Shown piece by piece: positions 1-7,663 of a DNA stretch of 39,928 bases. Within the stretch, counting starts at the first letter, position 1; every line of letters starts with the position of its first letter. The DNA is from an uncultured Paraprevotella sp. (GTDB lineage: Bacteria > Bacteroidota > Bacteroidia > Bacteroidales > Bacteroidaceae). The translations under genes and the position numbers were made by a program. A model generated the notes under the pieces. The model was not told the DNA's origin. It searched no databases and was given only the letters and a program-made list of their open reading frames with translations. The DNA lies in assembly GCA_910584955.1 (NCBI GenBank), contig CAJUDC010000003.1, forward strand, positions 1 to 39,928, given 5' to 3'.

Positions 1-139
1 CACCCTGCACAAAAGCGACCAGGTGGCCGAGCTGCTGGAATATTACATGGGCAAGAACACGATGGCCCGTCAGAACTTCATCATCGACAACCTGGTGATC
101 GAGGAAGATCCGGCCGAGGAGGACCAGGAAACGGTATGA
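1..139 (+). CDS. parE: DNA topoisomerase IV subunit B, C-terminal end (partial)
   Basis: Only the last 45 codons are inside the window, read from base 2 to the TGA at 137-139. The peptide contains the signature end of Bacteroidetes type IIA topoisomerase B subunits: LHKSDQVAELLEYYMGKNT followed by ARQNFIIDNL, then an acidic tail. ParE forms the ATPase and TOPRIM half of topoisomerase IV, which decatenates daughter chromosomes. The ending fits ParE better than GyrB as I remember them, but the catalytic domains lie outside the window. The stop overlaps the coaD start (ATGA), so the two genes are probably translationally coupled. Confidence 0.85.
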   Translation, partial: TLHKSDQVAELLEYYMGKNTMARQNFIIDNLVIEEDPAEEDQETV

Positions 140-633
140 ACACACCTGCACCACGTATCGCCGTCTTCCCGGGCAGTTTCGACCCGTTCACCATCGGGCA
201 CGCCTCCATCGTACAACGCGGACTGGCCCTATTCGACCGCCTCGTCATAGGAATCGGTATCAACGAACGGAAAGCGGCTTCGCAGGATACCGCCCACCGA
301 CTGGAATCTTTACGACGTCTGTATGCCGACGAACCGCGCATCACCGTAGAAGCCTACAGAGAACTGACCGTCGACTTTGCCCGTCGCCACGCCGCCCGCT
401 TTATCCTGCGCGGCGTCCGCTCGTACAAGGACTTCGAATACGAACAGCAGATCGCAGACGTGAACCGGCGGCTTTCGGGCATCGAGACCGTGGTGTTGTT
501 TACCGAACCCGCACTGGCCTGTATCAGTTCCAGTATGGTCAGAGAACTTGCCCATTTCGGCAAAGACATCCGTCCGTTTCTTCCAGAAGGCTTGGATTAC
601 GGCACCGAAGAAACACATGAATTGCCCGTCTGA
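136..633 (+). CDS. coaD: Phosphopantetheine adenylyltransferase (PPAT)
   Basis: PPAT transfers AMP from ATP to 4'-phosphopantetheine, giving dephospho-CoA, the penultimate step of cytosolic coenzyme A synthesis. The protein has 165 residues, a normal length. It opens with AVFPGSFDPFTIGH, where T19-I-G-H22 is the nucleotidyltransferase T/HxGH motif. It carries RGVRSYKDFEYEQQIADVNR in the middle, the substrate and hexamer region of the family, and ends with ISSSMVREL, the ISSTxVR-type ATP-binding motif. The start codon overlaps the parE stop by ATGA. No separate promoter is visible, so it is probably expressed with parE. The length and motifs leave little doubt. Confidence 0.96.
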   Translation: MNTPAPRIAVFPGSFDPFTIGHASIVQRGLALFDRLVIGIGINERKAASQDTAHRLESLRRLYADEPRITVEAYRELTVDFARRHAARFILRGVRSYKDFEYEQQIADVNRRLSGIETVVLFTEPALACISSSMVRELAHFGKDIRPFLPEGLDYGTEETHELPV

Positions 634-660
634 AAATTAGAACTTTCCTGAAAATCTCCG

Positions 661-668
661 TATATTTG
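661..668 (+). promoter_or_regulatory. Bacteroidales-type promoter (-7 element) of the S41 protease gene
   Basis: TATATTTG matches the Bacteroidales consensus TAnnTTTG and is followed by C. It lies 77 bases before the protease ATG in the gap after coaD. About 20 bases upstream is only TTAG in place of the usual TTG. Confidence 0.6.
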
Positions 669-671
669 CAT

Positions 672-700
672 GCCCGTGCGGCATGATCCGCCGCACAGGC
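672..700 (+). other. Hairpin at the 5' end of the S41 protease transcript
   Basis: GTGCGGC (676-682) and GCCGCAC (690-696) form a perfect 7 bp stem around a 7-base loop. Three more pairs (672-674 with 698-700) extend it past one mismatch. No T-run follows, so it does not look like a terminator. It sits right after the predicted transcription start, suggesting an mRNA leader structure or a protein-binding site. Confidence 0.4.
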
Positions 701-744
701 ATTCGGGTTCGACCGAAACAGAACCCCATTAATCTGAAAAAACG

Positions 745-2355
745 ATGATAACAACTACTTTACGAATCAAACGCTTCGTATGGGCGGCGTTGCTTTTCTG
801 GGGCACCCAACTGACGGCATGGAGCCAAACCGCTCCCGCCCGGAACAACGATGTGGAAAACAACCTGCGCAAACTGGTCATGGCCAACGTGATGATCAGT
901 AACATGTATGTAGACACCGTCGATGCACAGAAGCTGACGGAAGACGCCATCAACGGTATGCTGTCGAAACTGGATCCCCACTCCGCCTACACCAATGCCA
1001 AAGACACCAAACGATTCAACGAACCGCTCGAAGGCAAGTTCGAAGGAATCGGCGTGCAGTTCAACATCCTGGAAGACACGTTGCTTGTTATCCAGCCCGT
1101 CGTCAAAGGCCCGTCGGAGAAAGCCGGTATCCTGGCCGGCGACCGCATCATCTCGGTAAACGACACCACGATTGCGGGGGTCAAGATGGAACGCGACGAA
1201 ATCATGCGACGCCTGCGCGGCCCGAAAGGATCGGAAGTCAAGCTGGGGATACGGCGCGAAGGAATTAAAGACCTGCTCACATTCAAGGTGAAACGCGATA
1301 AAATTCCCGTATTCTCCGTGGACGCATCCTATATGGTGACACCGACCATCGGTCTGATCCGCCTGAACAACTTCGGACAGGAAACACATAAAGAAATGCT
1401 CAACGCAATGAACCGGCTGAAAGCACAAGGGATGAAAAGCCTCATCCTGGATCTGCAACAAAACGGCGGCGGTTATATGTCGGCAGCTACAAACATCGTC
1501 AACGAATTCCTGCCCAAGGGCGACTTGATTGTCTACACGCGCGGACGACGCGCCCCGTACAGCGAATACCGCTCCGAAGGCTCGGGCGCCTTTGCCGAAG
1601 GACGAATCGCCGTACTGGTGGATGAATATTCGGCGTCGGCGTCGGAAATCGTTGCCGGTGCCATACAGGACCAGGACCGTGGCCTCGTAGTGGGACGGCG
1701 CACGTTTGGAAAAGGACTGGTACAGAACCCCATCCCGCTGCCCGACGGCTCGATGATACGTATCACCACCGCCCGGTATTATACGCCTTCGGGACGTTGC
1801 ATCCAGAAGCCTTATGAGAAAGGCAAACAAACCGACTATGCCAAGGACGTCATCAACCGCTACAACCGGGGTGAGCTGACGAATGCCGACAGCATCCACT
1901 TCCCCGACTCTCTGAAATATACGACCTTACGGCTGAAACGTACCGTGTACGGCGGTGGAGGTATTATGCCGGACAACTTCGTACCGCTGGATACCACCTT
2001 CTACACCCGTTATTACCGCGAACTGATGGCACGGAACACAATCGTCAACGCCAGTCTGCGTTTCATGGACAAAAACCGCCGGCAACTGACGAAAAAATAT
2101 CCTGCTTTCCCGCAGTTCGACGCTTCGTTCCAGGTGCCCCGCGAGCTCATCGAACAGATACTGTCCGAAGGAGAAAAAGCCGGTATAAAACCGAAAGACG
2201 AAACGGAAAAGGAGAAGACATTGCCCCGGCTGGAGCAAATCATCAAGGCGCTCATCGCGCGCGACTTGTGGGATCTTTCGGAATACTTCCAGATCATGAA
2301 CCGATCGAACCCCATCGTGCTGAAAGCCGTGGAGCTGCTCGAACAGGAATCCTGA
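745..2355 (+). CDS. S41 family C-terminal processing peptidase (CtpA/Prc type)
   Basis: This is a secreted, probably periplasmic serine protease of the tail-specific family. A signal peptide covers about residues 1-28 (basic start, hydrophobic core, ending AWSQ). A PDZ domain lies at about 95-180 and includes GIGVQFN and AGILAGDRIISVND. The S41 core follows, with GLIRLNNFG, LILDLQQNGGG and DEYSASASEI. By alignment with E. coli Prc, the Ser/Lys dyad should be S298 and K323 (in FGKGLVQ), which keeps the family spacing of 25 residues. Members cleave proteins near their C terminus; the substrate here is unknown. It has its own promoter and ends in a strong bidirectional terminator facing ybeY. 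Confidence 0.93.
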   Translation: MITTTLRIKRFVWAALLFWGTQLTAWSQTAPARNNDVENNLRKLVMANVMISNMYVDTVDAQKLTEDAINGMLSKLDPHSAYTNAKDTKRFNEPLEGKFEGIGVQFNILEDTLLVIQPVVKGPSEKAGILAGDRIISVNDTTIAGVKMERDEIMRRLRGPKGSEVKLGIRREGIKDLLTFKVKRDKIPVFSVDASYMVTPTIGLIRLNNFGQETHKEMLNAMNRLKAQGMKSLILDLQQNGGGYMSAATNIVNEFLPKGDLIVYTRGRRAPYSEYRSEGSGAFAEGRIAVLVDEYSASASEIVAGAIQDQDRGLVVGRRTFGKGLVQNPIPLPDGSMIRITTARYYTPSGRCIQKPYEKGKQTDYAKDVINRYNRGELTNADSIHFPDSLKYTTLRLKRTVYGGGGIMPDNFVPLDTTFYTRYYRELMARNTIVNASLRFMDKNRRQLTKKYPAFPQFDASFQVPRELIEQILSEGEKAGIKPKDETEKEKTLPRLEQIIKALIARDLWDLSEYFQIMNRSNPIVLKAVELLEQES

Positions 2356-2395
2356 TACAAGAAAGCCCGGACATCGGTCCGGGCTTTCTTGTATC
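2354..2395. terminator. Bidirectional terminator between the S41 protease and ybeY genes
   Basis: A perfect 19 bp stem (2354-2372 with 2377-2395) closes a 4-base loop, ATCG. The stem core is AAAGCCCGGAC/GTCCGGGCTTT, so each strand has a GC stem followed by a T-rich arm. It lies between two converging genes and can serve both. Confidence 0.92.
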
Positions 2396-2410
2396 CTGTC
2401 ACCACTTGTG

Positions 2411-2821
2411 TTAGCGCATGGCCAACGCCTTGTTCTCGGCCGCTTCCATGATTTCCCGTTCTCCCGGCCCCTTGTCGTTGATACCGCACAGATGCAGGAT
2501 ACCGTGGATAATCACCCGATGGAGTTCCTGTTCATAAGGGGCGCCCACCTGTTCGGCATTCGTACGCACGGTATCCAGACTGATAAAGAGGTCGCCCGAG
2601 ATCACATCCCCTTCGGTATAATCGAACGTAATGATGTCGGTATAATAATCATGCTGCAAATATTGCCGGTTCACTTCCAGAATCTTCTCATCGTCTACAA
2701 AGATATAAGCGATGTCCCCCGTCCGCTTGCCGTAAGAGGCAGCCACAGCTTTCACCCAGGCGCTGTTCTCCCTTTTCCTTATTTTCGGCATCTTCACGCC
2801 GTCGGTATTGTAAGTAATCAT
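2411..2821 (-). CDS. ybeY: Endoribonuclease YbeY (16S rRNA maturation / ribosome quality control)
   Basis: YbeY is a metal-dependent single-strand RNase involved in 16S rRNA 3'-end maturation. The protein from the MITYNTDGVKMP start has 136 residues. It contains the family segment NRQYLQHDYYTDIITFDY and the metal site HGILHLCGINDK at 106-117. The classic motif is three histidines (H-x3-H-x5-H). H106 and H110 are present, but the third position is Asp116. As I recall, this substitution is usual in Bacteroidetes homologues, so it does not imply loss of function. An upstream in-frame ATG at 2866 would overlap the end of ruvB and adds unconserved residues, so I prefer 2821. The gene follows ruvB by 19 bases, forming a ruvB-ybeY operon. 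Confidence 0.92.
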   Translation of the reverse strand: MITYNTDGVKMPKIRKRENSAWVKAVAASYGKRTGDIAYIFVDDEKILEVNRQYLQHDYYTDIITFDYTEGDVISGDLFISLDTVRTNAEQVGAPYEQELHRVIIHGILHLCGINDKGPGEREIMEAAENKALAMR

Positions 2822-2840
2822 ATTCTTTCCGTTTAAATTA

Positions 2841-3872
2841 TCAATCGAACAACGAAGGAAACTCATCGCGCGTATACGCGTTCCTTCCCAGATGCCGGTA
2901 AGCCAGTTCGGTCACCTCGCGCCCCCGGGGCGTCCGTTTCACGAATCCTTCCTTGATCAGGAACGGTTCATACACCTCCTCCACCGTGCCCGCATCCTCA
3001 CCGATAGCCGTGGCAATGGTAGAGATACCTACCGGACCGCCTTTGAATTTGTCGATAATCGTCAACAATATCTTGTTGTCTATCTCATCCAGTCCGAAAC
3101 GGTCTATGTTCAGCGCCTCCAGCGCATAACGGGCAATCTCCATGTCGATGCGACCGTTACCGCGCACCTGGGCAAAATCGCGCACCCGCCGCAACAGCGC
3201 ATTGGCAATACGGGGCGTCCCCCGGCTGCGGCCCGCAATCTCGGTGGCCGCCCGGTCTTCGATAGGCACATTCAGAATGCCGGCCGATCGTTTGATGATG
3301 CGTGAGAGAATCTCCGCATCGTAGTACTCCAGATGCAGGTTAATGCCGAAACGGGCCCGCAGCGGCGCCGTAAGCAAACCGCTGCGCGTAGTGGCTCCCA
3401 CCAGCGTAAAGGGATTCAGATCGATCTGAATACTGCGCGCCGAAGGCCCCTTGTCGATCATAATATCAATGCGGTAGTCCTCCATGGCCGAATAGAGATA
3501 TTCCTCCACTACTGGGCTCAGACGGTGTATCTCGTCAATAAACAGTACATCGTTGGTCTCCAGCGAGGTAAGAATGCCTGCCAGATCACCCGGCTTGTCC
3601 AGCACAGGCCCCGACGTAAGTTTGAAGCCCACCCCCAGTTCGTTGGCGATGATATTGCTCAATGTGGTCTTTCCCAATCCCGGAGGACCGTGCAGCAACG
3701 TGTGATCGAGCGGCTCGCCCCGATATTTGGCTGCCTCGACAAACACATGCAGATTCTCCACCACCTTGGACTGCCCGCTGAAATCGCTGAAACGCAGGGG
3801 GCGCAAAGCATTTTCAAAGTCGCGCTCTTTCGTCGAATACTGCTGTTCGCGAATGTCAAAATCTTCTTCCAT
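2841..3872 (-). CDS. ruvB: Holliday junction branch migration helicase RuvB
   Basis: RuvB is the AAA+ motor that, with RuvA, drives branch migration of Holliday junctions in recombination and repair. The protein has 343 residues from MEEDFDIREQQ. It shows LRPLRFSDFSGQ near the N terminus, the Walker A GPPGLGKT, the Walker B FIDEIHRL, the sensor GATTRSGLL and the arginine-finger segment LRARFGI. A C-terminal winged helix includes KGGPVGISTIA and FLIKEGFVKRTPRGREVT. An in-frame ATG five codons earlier (3887) is possible. A minus-strand promoter-like TATGTTTG at 3888-3881 covers that codon, which favours 3872. ybeY follows in the same direction. Confidence 0.95.
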   Translation of the reverse strand: MEEDFDIREQQYSTKERDFENALRPLRFSDFSGQSKVVENLHVFVEAAKYRGEPLDHTLLHGPPGLGKTTLSNIIANELGVGFKLTSGPVLDKPGDLAGILTSLETNDVLFIDEIHRLSPVVEEYLYSAMEDYRIDIMIDKGPSARSIQIDLNPFTLVGATTRSGLLTAPLRARFGINLHLEYYDAEILSRIIKRSAGILNVPIEDRAATEIAGRSRGTPRIANALLRRVRDFAQVRGNGRIDMEIARYALEALNIDRFGLDEIDNKILLTIIDKFKGGPVGISTIATAIGEDAGTVEEVYEPFLIKEGFVKRTPRGREVTELAYRHLGRNAYTRDEFPSLFD

Positions 3873-4015
3873 AATCCTTGCAAACATACAACAAAATTTT
3901 GGAATACGAATAGGATAATGTCAGAAAGCGACGAAACCCTTTTCCCGAAATCCACCGGTCCGAAACAACCGGAGTTCACGGAAACAACCTTTGCCGCCCG
4001 GCTTCGCAACTACAC

Positions 4016-4055
4016 TTCAAGACTTGATCTGTAAAAAACAAACCGTCATCCGTAC
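4016..4055 (+). repeat. Dispersed intergenic repeat, copy A
   Basis: This 40-base segment starts TTCAAGACTTGATCTGTA and ends CCGTCATCCGTAC. It aligns without gaps to 11480-11519 with 29 of 40 bases identical. It also aligns to 19613-19652, where 19 of the first 22 bases match and ATCCG keeps the same spacing. All copies lie between genes. Confidence 0.5.
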
Positions 4056-4162
4056 ACGACAAACCACGTTATATACATACCAAAGTGTAAAGGCGAGAAA
4101 GCACGGGCATACATGGAGATTGCATACGCCAGAGTGACAGATTGCCGGAACCTTTTTTCACA

Positions 4163-4227
4163 TTTTGTTTTTCATCCGGTCCCGTTTTTCTGCCACTTAT
4201 GCAGTACGGACCGGACGGAAAACAAAA
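4163..4227. repeat. Long inverted repeat (20-base arms, 25-base loop)
   Basis: The arms 4163-4182 and 4208-4227 pair in 19 of 20 positions, counting one G-U wobble; position 4174 against 4216 is an A-C mismatch. Each outer end is T- or A-rich (TTTTGTTTTT and AAAACAAAA), and the inner stem is GC-rich around CCGG. It is far from the end of any gene, so a simple terminator role is doubtful. It may be part of a small RNA or a remnant of a mobile element. Confidence 0.6.
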
Positions 4228-4343
4228 ATATCCCGCAAGATCTTAACAAGTGGTAATAACGACTGACAAAAAATCCTGCCGGCAGTCCCGGAACGGAGTT
4301 TGTACGTTGTCAGACAAGTGAAACCTATTAACAGCAATAAATA

Positions 4344-4646
4344 ATGGAAAAAGAGACTTTCAACCAACTCATATCCGGTCAAGGACTGGTATTGGTAGAT
4401 TTTTACGCCACGTGGTGCGGCCCTTGCCAGCGCATGCACCCTATTCTGGATCAGTTGAAACAGCAAATGGGCGACCGCATACGCATCATCAAGGTGGATG
4501 TAGACGAACAGGAAGCCCTGGCAGGCAAATACCGCATCCAGTCGGTACCCACATTGATACTGTATAAGGACGGTGTGCAGAAATGGCGCTCCAGCGGCGG
4601 CATGACACTCACCCAGCTGAAAGAGCGTATCGAGACGGAAATCTGA
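4344..4646 (+). CDS. trxA: Thioredoxin
   Basis: This is a small cytosolic thiol-disulfide oxidoreductase of 100 residues, the usual size of thioredoxin. The active site WCGPC is at 24-28, preceded by VLVDFYATW. The conserved cis-proline loop appears as SVPTLILYKDG, and the fold ends with a short helix. There is no signal peptide, which points to the cytoplasm. The gene stands alone between two non-coding stretches. A thioredoxin of the TrxA type is the simplest reading, although Bacteroidales genomes carry several paralogues and I cannot tell which one this is. Confidence 0.9.
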   Translation: MEKETFNQLISGQGLVLVDFYATWCGPCQRMHPILDQLKQQMGDRIRIIKVDVDEQEALAGKYRIQSVPTLILYKDGVQKWRSSGGMTLTQLKERIETEI

Positions 4647-4708
4647 TGAAAAAGAAATGAAGGAAGAGAGCCTCCGGGCGTCCCTTCCCCCTTTCCTACC
4701 GGGAGCGT

Positions 4709-4757
4709 CTGAAAACACGGTCGGCGGTACGAACAACGGTCGCAGACCGTCTTTCAG
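4709..4757 (+). terminator. Possible terminator hairpin after the thioredoxin gene
   Basis: CTGAAAACACGGTC (4709-4722) can pair with GACCGTCTTTCAG (4745-4757) with one bulge. A shorter alternative stem, ACGGTC/GACCGT, lies inside it. No T-run follows, so the call is weak. Confidence 0.35.
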
Positions 4758-4770
4758 GGCGCGCCCGGTA

Positions 4771-4782
4771 ACCGTATACGGT
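4771..4782. promoter_or_regulatory. Perfect 12-base palindrome upstream of the SpmAB-like gene
   Basis: ACCGTATACGGT is an exact palindrome 73 bases before the promoter of the next gene. It could be a site for a dimeric regulator. There is no evidence for a particular protein. Confidence 0.3.
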
Positions 4783-4855
4783 AGTTTTCGCCCCTAATGA
4801 AACGTCATCGGCACTTTTTAACAGCCGGATGGAGGCCATATCCTAAAAAAAGCTG

Positions 4856-4863
4856 TAATTTTG
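4856..4863 (+). promoter_or_regulatory. Promoter (-7 element) of the SpmAB-like gene
   Basis: TAATTTTG followed by C fits TAnnTTTG and lies 26 bases before the ATG at 4890. It shows that the in-frame ATG at 4797 is too far upstream to be the start. Confidence 0.7.
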
Positions 4864-4889
4864 CTTGTTGTTATCCAAAACAGAGTGAA

Positions 4890-6122
4890 ATGGTCTTAAA
4901 TTATATCTGGATTGCTTTCTTCGTCCTTGCATTTCTGGTCGCGGCGGGAAAGTTGATTCTTCTAGGTGATCTTACCGTGTTCCCGGCCATCATGCAATCT
5001 ACTTTCGACACTTCCAAGACGGCTTTCGAGATTTCCCTCGGGCTGACAGGCGTGCTGTCGCTATGGATGGGTATCATGAAAATCGGCGAACAGGGCGGAC
5101 TGGTCAATGCACTGGCACGATGGCTCAGCCCCCTTTTCAGCCGGCTGTTTCCCGATATTCCCCGGAACCATCCCGTATTCGGCAATATTTTTATGAATCT
5201 GGCGGCCAATATGCTGAATCTGGACAATGCAGCCACGCCGCTCGGCCTCAAGGCCATGGAAGGATTGCAAGAGCTGAATCCCCGAAAAGATACGGCCAGC
5301 AACCCCATGATCATGTTCCTGGTGCTGAACACCTCCGGGCTGACCCTTATCCCGGTAAGCATAATGGTCTATCGCGCACAGATGGGGGCCGCACAGTCCA
5401 CCGATGTGTTCCTACCGCTCTTACTGGCCACTTTCGCTTCCACTCTGACGGGGCTTATCGTCACCAGTCTGTATCAGCGAATCAATCTGTTCAACAGAGT
5501 TCTCATAAGCACGCTGGGCAGCCTGTGCCTGCTTGTAGCCGGTCTGGTATGGGCCGTCTCGCAACTGAGCCGCGAGGAGGTGGACTTGTGGAGCACTTCC
5601 CTGGCCAACATCCTTTTGTTCGGCATCATCATGACGTTCATCGCTGCCGGTGTGCGCAAACGAATCAACGTGTACGACGCCTTCATCGACGGCGCCAAAG
5701 GCGGATTCGAGACCGCAGTGCGCATCATTCCTTATCTGGTGGCGATGCTGGTAGGCATAGGAGTGTTTCGCGCATCGGGAGCCATGGAACTGCTGATGGA
5801 AGGCATAACCGGAGCCGTACGTGCCTGCAGCGGCGATACCGACTTTGTGGGAGCTTTGCCCACAGCGCTGATGAAACCGCTGAGCGGCAGCGGAGCCCGG
5901 GGCATGATGGTGGATGCCATGAAAACCTACGGTCCCGACTCGTTCGCCGGACGGTTAAGTTCCATCTTCCAAGGTTCTACCGACACGACATTCTATATCC
6001 TGGCCGTGTACTTCGGCAGTGTGGGCGTGAAGCACACCCGCCATGCCGTAGCCTGCGGTCTGATGGCCGACGCCGCCGGTATATTGGCTGCCATCGGAGT
6101 AGCTTACTTATTCTTCGGATAA
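4890..6122 (+). CDS. Fused SpmA/SpmB-like membrane protein (nucleoside recognition / Gate domains)
   Basis: This 410-residue integral membrane protein joins the two spore-maturation proteins SpmA and SpmB in one chain, as is common in non-sporulating Bacteroidetes. The first half contains FEISLGLTGVLSLWMGIMKI and NAATPLGLKAM, typical of SpmA. The second half contains GFETAVRIIPYLVAMLVGIGVFR, KPLSGSGARG and FQGSTDTTFYILAVYFGSVG, typical of SpmB and of Gate domains. Many hydrophobic segments are visible. The substrate is not known; the name nucleoside recognition is historical. The start at 4890 follows the promoter and the family's N terminus (MVLNYIWIAFF). The flippase gene follows after 18 bases, suggesting an operon. 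Confidence 0.9.
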   Translation: MVLNYIWIAFFVLAFLVAAGKLILLGDLTVFPAIMQSTFDTSKTAFEISLGLTGVLSLWMGIMKIGEQGGLVNALARWLSPLFSRLFPDIPRNHPVFGNIFMNLAANMLNLDNAATPLGLKAMEGLQELNPRKDTASNPMIMFLVLNTSGLTLIPVSIMVYRAQMGAAQSTDVFLPLLLATFASTLTGLIVTSLYQRINLFNRVLISTLGSLCLLVAGLVWAVSQLSREEVDLWSTSLANILLFGIIMTFIAAGVRKRINVYDAFIDGAKGGFETAVRIIPYLVAMLVGIGVFRASGAMELLMEGITGAVRACSGDTDFVGALPTALMKPLSGSGARGMMVDAMKTYGPDSFAGRLSSIFQGSTDTTFYILAVYFGSVGVKHTRHAVACGLMADAAGILAAIGVAYLFFG

Positions 6123-6140
6123 ACACCAAATAAACAAGAT

Positions 6141-7637
6141 ATGGCCGAATTGAAATCAGTAATGAAGGACACCGCCATCTACGGGCTAAGCAGCATCGTG
6201 GGACGATTCCTCAATTATCTGCTCGTCCCTCTTTACACCGCCAAGCTGGAAGCGGCGTCGGGTGGTTACGGGGTCATTACGAACATCTACGCTTATGTGG
6301 CGCTTTTCATGGTGCTGCTTACGTTTGGCATGGAAACGACTTTTTTCCGTTTTGCCAACAAGGAAGGAGAGAACCCGCAAACGGTGTATTCCACTTCGCT
6401 GATCCTCGTAGCAGCCGTTAATCTTCTGTTCGTCCTGTCGGTACTGGCCGGGCTGGACGGCATCGCCGCCGCTATGGGCTATGCCGAACATCCCGCATAC
6501 ATCGGCATGATGGCCGTCTGTGTGGCTATCGACGCTTTCCAGTGCATCCCGTTCTCATGGCTGCGCTACCGCCACCGTCCCCTGAAATTCGCCGCTTTGA
6601 AACTGCTTTTCATCGGTCTGAACATCAGCCTGAATCTGCTTTACTTTGTGGTGTTCCCTGCGGTCTACGCCACCCGCCCCGATATTGCCTCATTCTTTTA
6701 CGATCCTTCCGTGAGCGTAGGATACGTTTTCGGGCTGAATCTGATCTGTACATCGCTCATCACCCTGTTTTTCTACCGCGAACTGACGGGGTTCACTTAC
6801 ACCTTCAGCTGGCCGCTTGCCCGGCGTATGTTGAACTACACGTGGCCCATCCTCATACTGGGTATTGCCGGTATACTGAACCAGGCGGCCGACAAGATGA
6901 TTTTCCCGCTTGTATATGGCGACAAGGAAGCGGGCACCGTGCAACTGGGCATTTATGGAGCATCCGTAAAAATCGCCATGATCATGGCGATGATCACACA
7001 GGCTTTCCGCTATGCCTACGAGCCCTTCGTGTTCGGGAAATCCCGCGAGGAAAACAGTAGCCGGACATATGCGCAGGCCATGAAATTCTTCATCATCTTC
7101 ACGCTGCTTGCTTTCCTGTGTGTGATCGGTTATCTGGACATCCTGAAACATCTTATCGGGCGCGATTACTGGGAGGGACTTAAGGTAGTGCCCATCGTCA
7201 TGGCGGCCGAAATCATGATGGGCGTATACTTCAATCTGTCGTTCTGGTATAAACTGATCGACAAGACGATATGGGGAGCATGGTTTTCCTTGGCGGGATG
7301 CGCGGTTCTTCTGGCTGTCAACATAGGATTCATCCCGACATACGGTTACATGGCCTGCGCTTGGGGGGGCTTTGCCGGATATGCCACGGCCATGTCGCTC
7401 TCTTACTGGGTCGGACAAAAGAAGAACCCTATCGCCTATCCCCTGAAAAGCATACTCACCTACACACTACTGGCAGGCACCTTCTTCCTCGCCATGAAAT
7501 GCGTGCCCGAACAATGGCCGATACCGTTGCGCCTAGGCATCAACACAGTGCTGATCCTGATGTTTGTCGGCTACATCGTCACCCATGACTTTCCGCTACG
7601 CCATCTGCCCGTAGTGGGTAAATACTTCCATTCTTAA
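6141..7637 (+). CDS. Lipid-linked oligosaccharide flippase (Wzx/MATE superfamily)
   Basis: The protein has 498 residues and about fourteen hydrophobic segments, the pattern of polysaccharide exporters in the MOP superfamily. The N terminus, DTAIYGLSSIVGRFLNYLLVPLYT, is the typical first helix of these flippases. LNQAADKMIFPLVYG is the conserved mid-protein segment. Such proteins move lipid-linked sugars across the inner membrane for capsule, O-antigen or other glycan assembly. There are no glycosyltransferase genes nearby, so its sugar cannot be guessed. It sits in an apparent operon between the SpmAB-like and DUF389 genes. Confidence 0.85.
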   Translation: MAELKSVMKDTAIYGLSSIVGRFLNYLLVPLYTAKLEAASGGYGVITNIYAYVALFMVLLTFGMETTFFRFANKEGENPQTVYSTSLILVAAVNLLFVLSVLAGLDGIAAAMGYAEHPAYIGMMAVCVAIDAFQCIPFSWLRYRHRPLKFAALKLLFIGLNISLNLLYFVVFPAVYATRPDIASFFYDPSVSVGYVFGLNLICTSLITLFFYRELTGFTYTFSWPLARRMLNYTWPILILGIAGILNQAADKMIFPLVYGDKEAGTVQLGIYGASVKIAMIMAMITQAFRYAYEPFVFGKSREENSSRTYAQAMKFFIIFTLLAFLCVIGYLDILKHLIGRDYWEGLKVVPIVMAAEIMMGVYFNLSFWYKLIDKTIWGAWFSLAGCAVLLAVNIGFIPTYGYMACAWGGFAGYATAMSLSYWVGQKKNPIAYPLKSILTYTLLAGTFFLAMKCVPEQWPIPLRLGINTVLILMFVGYIVTHDFPLRHLPVVGKYFHS

Positions 7638-7663
7638 ACCTTAACCGTCAAATCCCCACACCT

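Larger units (their letters stand above)
3873..4343. other. 471-base non-coding region between ruvB and thioredoxin genes
   Basis: This region separates two divergent genes. It holds a possible ruvB promoter at 3888-3881, one copy of a dispersed repeat (4016-4055) and a long imperfect hairpin (4163-4227). Close to the thioredoxin gene is the short palindrome TTGTCAGACAA at about 4307-4317. A 38-codon open frame at 3919-4034 has no visible support and I do not call it. No clear TAnnTTTG promoter for the thioredoxin gene was found. Confidence 0.6.

Noticed and set aside
2411..2821. YbeY as an inactive enzyme because the third His of its metal site is Asp
   Set aside because: The same substitution is, as I recall, usual in Bacteroidetes YbeY, and Asp can bind metal.
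3919..4034. A 38-codon open frame in the ruvB-thioredoxin gap
   Set aside because: It overlaps a dispersed non-coding repeat, has no signal peptide, motif or clear promoter, and ends within the repeat.
4797..4889. Upstream extension of the SpmAB-like protein
   Set aside because: The promoter at 4856-4863 lies inside the extension and the family's N terminus begins at 4890.
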